A stretch of 19,229 nt of DNA, taken from NCBI GenBank assembly GCA_017555445.1, contig JAFZGK010000026.1:1-19229 (forward strand), written 5' to 3'. Below the pieces are notes generated by a model. It was not told the DNA's origin. It was given only the letters and a program-made list of their open reading frames with translations, and searched no databases. Both the position numbers and the translations under genes were made by a program. Numbering within the stretch: position 1 is the first letter of the stretch; each line of letters opens with the position of its first letter. Shown here piece by piece: positions 13,817 through 19,229 of the stretch. Source of the stretch: Bacteroidales bacterium (GTDB lineage: Bacteria; Bacteroidota; Bacteroidia; Bacteroidales; UBA932).

Positions 13817-14211
13817 AGCATTTCCGAATATGTAGGAGCCTTATCTATAAATCCGTACCTGCCATCAAGCTCCCTACGACGGCAGATCAGGGTTCTCGTA
13901 CCATTGGTAATGAACATGTACGTCACACTCAGAACCATATTGTATCTTATCACCTGATCAAGCACCTCAGGCGTGAGTTCCACCTCAGGTCTCTTGCATT
14001 CCACTACAGCCAGAGGCGCTGCCTTACGGTCATATATGAGAATGTCAGCACGAAACTGCTTTTCTCCCAACTTGAATCCTGCTTCACTCATCATCATATG
14101 CAGAGGTACTTCCAACTCTTGAGAAAGCACTCCAATCATCCATTGGCGCACCCTTTCTTCAGGAGTCAGAGCTACTTCCTTCTTTCTTAACGGATCGAAT
14201 ATAGTCTGCAT
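13804..14211 (-). CDS. Small HsdR_N-like PD-(D/E)XK protein of unknown role
   Basis: The 135-residue protein resembles only the N-terminal nuclease domain of type I restriction R subunits (HSDR_N_2). A helix with PEERVRQW precedes Asp56 in FRADILIYD, then Glu71 and Lys73 in LAVVECKRPEVELTPEVLDQVIRYN. This gives the PD-(D/E)XK order D-ExK followed by a conserved Q. No helicase domain follows, and there are no HsdM or HsdS genes nearby, so it is not part of a restriction system. It heads the cca-xer-hpf operon, with a promoter at 14257-14264. This stand-alone form is frequent in Bacteroidota chromosomes, but I know of no assigned function. Nuclease activity is plausible from the residues but unproven. 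Confidence 0.82.
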   Translation of the reverse strand: MQTIFDPLRKKEVALTPEERVRQWMIGVLSQELEVPLHMMMSEAGFKLGEKQFRADILIYDRKAAPLAVVECKRPEVELTPEVLDQVIRYNMVLSVTYMFITNGTRTLICRRRELDGRYGFIDKAPTYSEMLCQQ

Positions 14212-14256
14212 CTTTTTCTATTGTAAAGCTATCACCTTATTCAGGCTAACAAGTTA

Positions 14257-14264
14257 CAAAGATA
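14257..14264 (-). promoter_or_regulatory. Promoter -7 box of the HsdR_N-cca-xer-hpf operon
   Basis: On the minus strand this is TATCTTTG, an exact TAnnTTTG match, 45 nt before the ATG at 14211. The -33 element would fall inside the last codons of the upstream glycosyltransferase and is not clear. No terminator hairpin is seen between that gene's stop at 14276 and this box, so read-through from the polysaccharide operon is possible. Confidence 0.62.
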
Positions 14265-14275
14265 GTCAAAAAACG

Positions 14276-15520
14276 TCATTCAAGCGACTCCAGAGTCATT
14301 TCTATAAGAGCAAGTTCTTTTTCAGCTGTACGTTTCCAGTCAAAATCAGGGGACAAATCCTGTCTTACAGGTTTATTGAGCATACCATTGACCTTCCAAG
14401 CAAATTTACCGACGAAATCAGCTCCACAATAATCCGGCTCACCATCCATCCTCTTGGCGAATGCCACCGCATTCTCCTTACCGATGACTTCCGGTATACC
14501 TCCGACATCAGATCCGACAACATTTGCACCGCATTTCAAAGCCTCAAGAGCTACAAGCGGAAGTCCTTCATTTCGGCTCGGAAGTATGAGTACATCAATG
14601 CAGTTCATCAGTTCCGGCATATCGTCTGCCGGCATATTTCCAAAGAACTCCACAGCCGTACCGGCAGCCTTCCTGATAAGAGGTTCGAGCTCCAGACGGA
14701 GTTTTCCATCACCTATTATCCAGAACTTGAGAGAAACATCTTCACGTTTCTCCTCAGACATCAGGTTATCGAAATCCTCGTGTATCTTGAAAAGCAGGTC
14801 AGGAAGAACAGCAACATTCTTGACCTTGAGGAAATTACCCACATATGCTACAACCTTATCTTCAGGACCGACTCCCCTCTGACGACGGAGTTCTTCCCTA
14901 TTCTGATCAGCATACCTTACAAACTTTTCTGACACGCCATTATAAAGCACTTCTTTCACCGCATAATCCGAAATCAATCCGGAAGAAGCCATCAGTGCCT
15001 GGCTGACAAAAAGATTGCATTCAGCAGCCTCCATAAGTTTCCTTGTAGTCTTGAGTATGAAGGGATTACGGAAAGGATGAGTATGTACATCAGACCCATG
15101 CCAGGTGGCATGATACGGAACGCCGTAAGCGTCATGTACTGCCTTCGCCATATAGACACCTTCATAAGAATGAGCTAGAATCATGTCATAACCTTTGAAC
15201 ATTGTTCCATGTTTCTTTACGAAACGTTCAAAGAAGCATGATCTTCTATGCAGCTTTTCTGTAAGAAAAAAGTCAAGGACAGAAAAGCGATACCAAAGCA
15301 TTCTGTATTCTATACCTTCTACAACCACAGTCTCTTTGAAAGGGACTTTCATGGTCTTGCGGATCCTTCGTGTGAAATAATTGTCCTTGCTGTGCAGACA
15401 ATACACATCAACCTTGCATCCTCCTGTCGCAAGCAGATGCTTCACACGGTTATGTACCGCGTTGAACTGTCCTTTCATATCGAACGGACTGCTCTCGAAT
15501 ATGACGGCCAGATTATACAT
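14276..15520 (-). CDS. Glycosyltransferase family 4 (GT-B)
   Basis: The 414-residue GT-B fold enzyme has an acceptor-side N-terminal domain ending near 190. It includes ATWHGSDVHTHPFRNP (about 138-153), the typical conserved segment before the hinge. The nucleotide-sugar-binding domain shows VAYVGNFLKVKNV (about 224-236), FWIIGDGKLR and the EX7E signature in RNEGLPLVALEALKCGANVVGSD (Glu318, Glu326). It should add a sugar, with retention, to a lipid-linked polysaccharide precursor on the cytoplasmic side of the inner membrane. Sugar and linkage are not predictable. It starts 1 nt after the GT2 stop and is the last gene of the polysaccharide operon. Confidence 0.92.
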   Translation of the reverse strand: MYNLAVIFESSPFDMKGQFNAVHNRVKHLLATGGCKVDVYCLHSKDNYFTRRIRKTMKVPFKETVVVEGIEYRMLWYRFSVLDFFLTEKLHRRSCFFERFVKKHGTMFKGYDMILAHSYEGVYMAKAVHDAYGVPYHATWHGSDVHTHPFRNPFILKTTRKLMEAAECNLFVSQALMASSGLISDYAVKEVLYNGVSEKFVRYADQNREELRRQRGVGPEDKVVAYVGNFLKVKNVAVLPDLLFKIHEDFDNLMSEEKREDVSLKFWIIGDGKLRLELEPLIRKAAGTAVEFFGNMPADDMPELMNCIDVLILPSRNEGLPLVALEALKCGANVVGSDVGGIPEVIGKENAVAFAKRMDGEPDYCGADFVGKFAWKVNGMLNKPVRQDLSPDFDWKRTAEKELALIEMTLESLE

Positions 15521-15521
15521 A

Positions 15522-16544
15522 TCATTTTCTTCTGAAGAATGAAACTACACTGGATATGAATTTATAGATCTTCACTGAAGATCGTGGAGACAGATACTTG
15601 TACATCATGAGATTCAAAATCTGTCCATTTCGCACTGAAAACACCCCGAGGCCAGAATCCTTGTCCATCATCAGATAGAGTTCAGACATGAAGCCGTCTG
15701 TCAGCAGGGATGTCCTGCGTGTGAGGAAAATATTCAGGATTCGGCATATATATCTGCCTACAAGATCGTTATGGTAAAGTCTGGACACGCTCCTGCACTC
15801 AGGATATCTTGATGAAAGGCGTGATAAGACTGCAGAGTAGGCAGGAAGAAAACGTCTCAGCTGCATCAGATGACGGTCTGAAGATATATCGCTTCCAAGG
15901 GATCCGCTACGCAGATGGTAAGCATAGACCAGCGCAGTAGATGTGCGGACAGATGAACATATAGCCATGAATGCAAAAACAAAAAGCTTGTCCTCAGCAT
16001 AGCAGAGAGCTTCATTGAAACGCAGACCTGCAACTGCCTTACGTCTGAAAAGCTTAGCCCAAGGAGCATCAAGCATTTCACAGTTACGCCTTATGTTCCT
16101 ATCAAAGAACTCGTTCATCTGTTCTCCCTCGAATCTCTTTGTCATAAGAGGGTTGACTTCCCTTTTGGGAACGGAGTCGATATAAGCCACATAACCTCCC
16201 AGCACCATATCCTCCCCATCAAGCTCTTCCGCCATAGTCTTCAATGCTCCAGGCATAAGAGCATCGTCAGAGTCTACAAACATCAGGTATTCACCCTTTG
16301 CCAGGTCGATTCCGGCATTGCGGGCAGAGCTCACTCCGCCGTTGTTCTTATGAAGAGTCCTGAAACGTGCATCAGTCTCAGAATATCTGTCGCATATGAA
16401 AGAAGACGAATCAGTACTTCCATCATCCACAAGGATGACTTCATACGAATTGAAATCCTGTGACAGAATGCTCTGAATACATCTGTCCAGGTAGTCCTCA
16501 GCATTGTATACCGGTATGATTATGCTTAGCCTGCACTTGTTCAT
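15522..16544 (-). CDS. Glycosyltransferase family 2 (GT-A)
   Basis: The 340-residue protein has a GT2 domain at the N-terminus: LSIIIPVYNAEDYLDRCIQSIL (about 6-27), VILVDDGSTDSS (about 36-47), NNGGVSSARNAGI (67-79) and the metal-binding FVDSDDAL (89-96). The C-terminal half (about 190-340), with NILSLMMYK-like and basic stretches, is helical and variable, as usual for CPS or O-antigen transferases. No clear membrane segment is present. It should transfer a sugar with inversion onto the growing repeat unit. It starts 3 nt after the pyruvyl transferase stop. Confidence 0.92.
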   Translation of the reverse strand: MNKCRLSIIIPVYNAEDYLDRCIQSILSQDFNSYEVILVDDGSTDSSSFICDRYSETDARFRTLHKNNGGVSSARNAGIDLAKGEYLMFVDSDDALMPGALKTMAEELDGEDMVLGGYVAYIDSVPKREVNPLMTKRFEGEQMNEFFDRNIRRNCEMLDAPWAKLFRRKAVAGLRFNEALCYAEDKLFVFAFMAICSSVRTSTALVYAYHLRSGSLGSDISSDRHLMQLRRFLPAYSAVLSRLSSRYPECRSVSRLYHNDLVGRYICRILNIFLTRRTSLLTDGFMSELYLMMDKDSGLGVFSVRNGQILNLMMYKYLSPRSSVKIYKFISSVVSFFRRK

Positions 16545-16547
16545 AAG

Positions 16548-17684
16548 TCATCGTTTTAAAGCATTCTCAAGAAACGCTCGGGATACCATCCTCTGTTCTG
16601 CAAGAATCCTGTCAACTGTCTCCCAATCCGGCTCAGTCAGGAAAAACTCTCCGTCATCCTCTGGATCAATGCCATGCACAAGCCTCTGTCCGAGCCCGAA
16701 CATATCAAGCAGGGAATTCATCCTCGACATACCTCTCTGGCCATTACCGACAGCAATGAAAGGCTTATGGAACAGCAGACAAAGAACACATCCATGGAAT
16801 GAGTCCGTAACCACGAAATCAGCATCAGCAAAACCTGCAAGCCATTCTTCCATGGGGGGAACAATCCTATCTTCGAGAGGACGATGTCTCTCATGCGGAT
16901 TTATCGAAAAGTCTTCAACATTCTTACCGGTCCATGATTTCACAAGTTCCGTCACAGCCTTCTTGTTATCTGCCGGATCCAGAATATAGGTCATCACCCT
17001 CCCCTGAGCTCTGCGAGTCTTAGAGAAACCTGCTATCCTGTGATAATCAGAAACATCCGTAAGCATCACAGGATCAAGTACATGTACAGCATGATCGCAG
17101 TCAAGCCATTCATCACACATCTTCACAGCAGAACTCTCTCTTACTGAAACTGCATCGAATTCTGCAAGAAGGTCGGCACAGATTCTCAAGGTTTCAGACT
17201 CAAATTCAAGATTATCAGTTCCGAACGACGCAGCATATGCAACTCTCCTGACATCCCATCCGCGCGCAAAGTCCAGGAAAGCATCTTCAACTTTTCCGAA
17301 ATAACGCGGGCGCCACACCTGATCGCTTCCCACAATAAAGCCATCGTAATCCCCTTTCCTGATATCTCTGTATGTATCTATCATGACAGGAGTTATCTCT
17401 GCGTCGATGAATCCCTTCAGATGACTGCCGAGAACCGGAATTTCCTTCTTATACCTGTATTCACGAAAAACTTCCGGAGCAGCATAGCCGCCTTTCAAAT
17501 TTTTCAAAGACCTGTTCATATACACGAAAGGCGCCTTCCACCATTTCGGGAAAGGCATCTTCACCTTCCTGTCAATGACAGAAACTTCATGTCCCATGCT
17601 CTCAAGTTCCTTTTTCAGAGCATAAGACTGAAGGATCCCGCCGTAATTGACATGCAGCGGCAATGATATTATCGCGAGTCTCAT
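16548..17684 (-). CDS. Polysaccharide pyruvyl transferase family protein
   Basis: The 378-residue protein belongs to the PS_pyruv_trans family, which puts ketal pyruvate onto sugars from phosphoenolpyruvate. Visible family marks are IISLPLHVNYGGILQSYALKKEL (about 5-27), DGFIVGSDQVWRP (114-126), RVAYAASFGTD (147-157), SVRESSAV (180-187) and VVTDSFHGCVLCLLFHKPFIAVGN (291-314). Pyruvylation would add negative charge to a surface glycan. The ATG overlaps the stop of the preceding Fe-S protein gene (ATGA), so the two are made together. Some family members in polysaccharide loci have other donors or roles, so the exact reaction is inferred. Confidence 0.88.
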   Translation of the reverse strand: MRLAIISLPLHVNYGGILQSYALKKELESMGHEVSVIDRKVKMPFPKWWKAPFVYMNRSLKNLKGGYAAPEVFREYRYKKEIPVLGSHLKGFIDAEITPVMIDTYRDIRKGDYDGFIVGSDQVWRPRYFGKVEDAFLDFARGWDVRRVAYAASFGTDNLEFESETLRICADLLAEFDAVSVRESSAVKMCDEWLDCDHAVHVLDPVMLTDVSDYHRIAGFSKTRRAQGRVMTYILDPADNKKAVTELVKSWTGKNVEDFSINPHERHRPLEDRIVPPMEEWLAGFADADFVVTDSFHGCVLCLLFHKPFIAVGNGQRGMSRMNSLLDMFGLGQRLVHGIDPEDDGEFFLTEPDWETVDRILAEQRMVSRAFLENALKR

Positions 17685-18826
17685 TTCAGAATCTTTCCTT
17701 TAATTTTGACCAACATCCTTCTTGCCGACTTGTACATGCGGCATAGCAAAGGCTTACGTACCACATAGGACGCCATATAGGCATGAACATCCGTGGCTGA
17801 ATGGATACCCTTGAAGAACTCTTCTCTCTTTTCAGGGACATCGACATGCTCGGCAAAGCCTCCATTATTCTTCATTGCCTCATGAAAGTCAACTTCTTTT
17901 GCTTCGAGTTTTTCCCTTATACTTTCAAAAGCCGCAGATCCCTTTTCCGAATTGACACAGACAAGAGACACTCCCCTGTCGTCATCCATTTCAGGCACCA
18001 CAACGGCAGCATTCCATAGGTCTGCAAGCGTAAGGTCGCTCCGGCTTCTGCCATTGCGTACCGGGCAATCATAACACGAAGGTCTTAGAGTCATGTTCTG
18101 CGCAAACAGAGCCATATACGGATCATTCATGTAGGGCGTCAGTTTATCATTGACTCTGAACCCGTAATGGAACCAGCTCCTGCTCTTGTCACGGAAAGCT
18201 ATATACCTTAACTGGCCATGACGTTTTGCGAGTGACTTCAGATACATGTCCCATAGACCAGGGCCAGGAACTCCATGACAGGCACAATCTACAGTCATCA
18301 GATTACCTGACTCCGTACCGATATATGCTTTAAGACCTGCAACCTGACAAGGCGTTCCAGAAAACAGCACCTTCCTGCCATCTTCAAGATCATATCTTAT
18401 ATCCTCAAAAGTCGAGAAAAGCTCACTTTGAACATATTTAGACCCTCTGAATCCCTCTAATTCCTCCAGACTGTCTGCCTCCTTGTGAATCACATTGAAG
18501 TCTTCATCAAAGGCGGCTCCATATACCTTACCTCCCTGATTGATGACATCGGCGGCAAGCTTTGGAAAGACAGCTCCCGATGAGCTAGAAAGCATGTCTT
18601 CAGCACTTCTGGCAGCATAAGCCTTAAAAGTAGTCGCAGCTTCAGCCGGATTCAGAACAGGACATACGGATTCGCATTTACCGCAACCTATACACAGATC
18701 AGGGTTTGCCACAGGATAGTCAAATCCCTCCTCCCTGTCGCGTCGCATCACTATACACTGGACCGGACATGAGGAGACACAGGCCGTGCAACCGCAGCAT
18801 TTTGATTTTTTCCTTATATCAATCAT
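17681..18826 (-). CDS. Coenzyme F420 hydrogenase/dehydrogenase beta-subunit-like Fe-S protein
   Basis: The 381-residue protein starts with two 4Fe-4S ferredoxin motifs of the form CxxCxxCxxxCP: Cys10/13/16/20 and Cys45/48/51/55. FrhB/FdhB N- and C-terminal domains follow, with SSSGAVFPKLA (about 80-90), LFSGTPCQVAGLKAYIG (about 154-170), DCACHGVPGPGLWDMYL and DLTLADLWNAA (about 268-278). These domains bind flavin in the F420-reducing hydrogenase beta subunit. Homologues in exopolysaccharide loci of bacteria without F420 are common, and their substrate is not established. A redox change of a sugar or of the pyruvyl group is conceivable. It overlaps both neighbours by ATGA and has a GGAGG ribosome site at 18837-18833, 6 nt before the ATG. 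Confidence 0.88.
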   Translation of the reverse strand: MIDIRKKSKCCGCTACVSSCPVQCIVMRRDREEGFDYPVANPDLCIGCGKCESVCPVLNPAEAATTFKAYAARSAEDMLSSSSGAVFPKLAADVINQGGKVYGAAFDEDFNVIHKEADSLEELEGFRGSKYVQSELFSTFEDIRYDLEDGRKVLFSGTPCQVAGLKAYIGTESGNLMTVDCACHGVPGPGLWDMYLKSLAKRHGQLRYIAFRDKSRSWFHYGFRVNDKLTPYMNDPYMALFAQNMTLRPSCYDCPVRNGRSRSDLTLADLWNAAVVVPEMDDDRGVSLVCVNSEKGSAAFESIREKLEAKEVDFHEAMKNNGGFAEHVDVPEKREEFFKGIHSATDVHAYMASYVVRKPLLCRMYKSARRMLVKIKGKILK

Positions 18827-19229
18827 CTCGTCCCTCCTTTCTTCAGCATTGATACAAGTTCTTTTCTCTCATTTGCACGCAGACCTATGAAGAGGACAGC
18901 CAGTCCGGATACAGCCACGCAGATTACCGTACTTGCGGCAAAACCGGCAAATCCTTCAGGAAGCCTGCTCTGTATCAGGAACGGGACAATAACTGACACT
19001 ACACTGACCATCAGTATTTTCACACAGACATCAGAAAGGAATTTCCTGATTGAAAGTCTGATCATTCCACGAAGCATGACCAGTCTTGCAGTAAGACAGA
19101 TCAATGATATGACGATGGCTACAGCAACTGTAACTTCTGCAGCAGCACCTAGTTTCAAAAATATATATGACACCGGAATATTCAGAAGCATAAGGCCTCC
19201 GACAACAAGCTGATAGTTCCTTATTCTTC
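18823..19229 (-). CDS. Wzx-type oligosaccharide flippase, C-terminal part (partial)
   Basis: The frame is open to the right edge of the window, so about 135 C-terminal residues are visible and the N-terminal two thirds lie outside. An internal ATG at 19191 is not the real start, because the frame continues upstream with NYQLVVGGLM, a typical flippase segment. NIPVSYIFLKLGAAAEVTV continues it, followed by three more hydrophobic segments. This fits the end of MATE-like Wzx proteins that flip lipid-linked repeat units across the inner membrane. Its last residues, KKGGTR, are encoded by the ribosome binding site of the next gene, which it overlaps by 4 nt. Confidence 0.83.
   Translation of the reverse strand, partial: RIRNYQLVVGGLMLLNIPVSYIFLKLGAAAEVTVAVAIVISLICLTARLVMLRGMIRLSIRKFLSDVCVKILMVSVVSVIVPFLIQSRLPEGFAGFAASTVICVAVSGLAVLFIGLRANERKELVSMLKKGGTR

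Noticed and set aside
13804..14211. Remnant of a type I restriction-modification system.
   Set aside because: No hsdM, hsdS or helicase fragments lie nearby. The protein has its own start, stop and promoter and looks intact.
1..19229. CRISPR arrays, IS elements, tRNA or rRNA genes.
   Set aside because: No regularly spaced repeat units, transposase motifs, terminal inverted repeats or cloverleaf-like stretches were seen in any gap.

Overview
The window looks like a chromosomal segment of a Bacteroidota bacterium, most likely a gut-type Bacteroidales. Family or genus cannot be fixed from the sequence alone. Reasons: promoters of the TAnnTTTG type sit upstream of several genes, Shine-Dalgarno sequences are mostly absent at operon heads, and the gene content is typical of the phylum (membrane-anchored LytTR regulator, THUMP-like methyltransferase, split 5'-nucleotidase, stand-alone HsdR_N-like protein, secreted choloylglycine-hydrolase-family enzyme). 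Nearly all genes are on the minus strand. Only the tail of a deoxynucleoside kinase and the methyltransferase are on the plus strand.

Layout, left to right. (1) 1-120: end of a deoxynucleoside kinase, with a terminator at 140-185. (2) 158-955: LytTR regulator with four membrane segments, read leftwards from a good promoter (979-1010) that lies within a set of ~20-bp-spaced repeats. (3) 1097-1229: a possible short plus-strand non-coding transcript ending at a two-way terminator. (4) 1243-4029: YfcC-like transporter and secreted Ntn hydrolase, separated by a strong hairpin. (5) 4137-5399: methyltransferase, converging on and overlapping the next operon.

(6) 5376-10941, minus-strand operon: promoter, holA, ABC ATPase, ABC-2 permease, 5'-nucleotidase C-terminal half, 5'-nucleotidase catalytic half, mntP. 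It combines a replication clamp-loader gene with an envelope exporter, a periplasmic nucleotidase encoded as two proteins, and a manganese exporter. (7) 10976-14264, minus-strand operon: promoter, HsdR_N-like protein, cca, xerC-like recombinase, hpf, closed by a textbook terminator. This is housekeeping (tRNA 3'-end maturation, chromosome dimer resolution, ribosome hibernation). (8) 14276 to the right edge, minus-strand surface polysaccharide operon: Wzx-type flippase (cut by the window), Fe-S F420-hydrogenase-beta-like protein, polysaccharide pyruvyl transferase, GT2 and GT4 glycosyltransferases. Its genes overlap or are only 1-3 nt apart.

The least explained items are the periodic repeat array at the LytTR promoter, the candidate small RNA beside it, the wobble-containing hairpin between hydrolase and transporter, the split nucleotidase/exporter/mntP operon, and the Fe-S protein coupled to pyruvyl transferase. 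I see no CRISPR array, insertion sequence, tRNA, rRNA or defence island.
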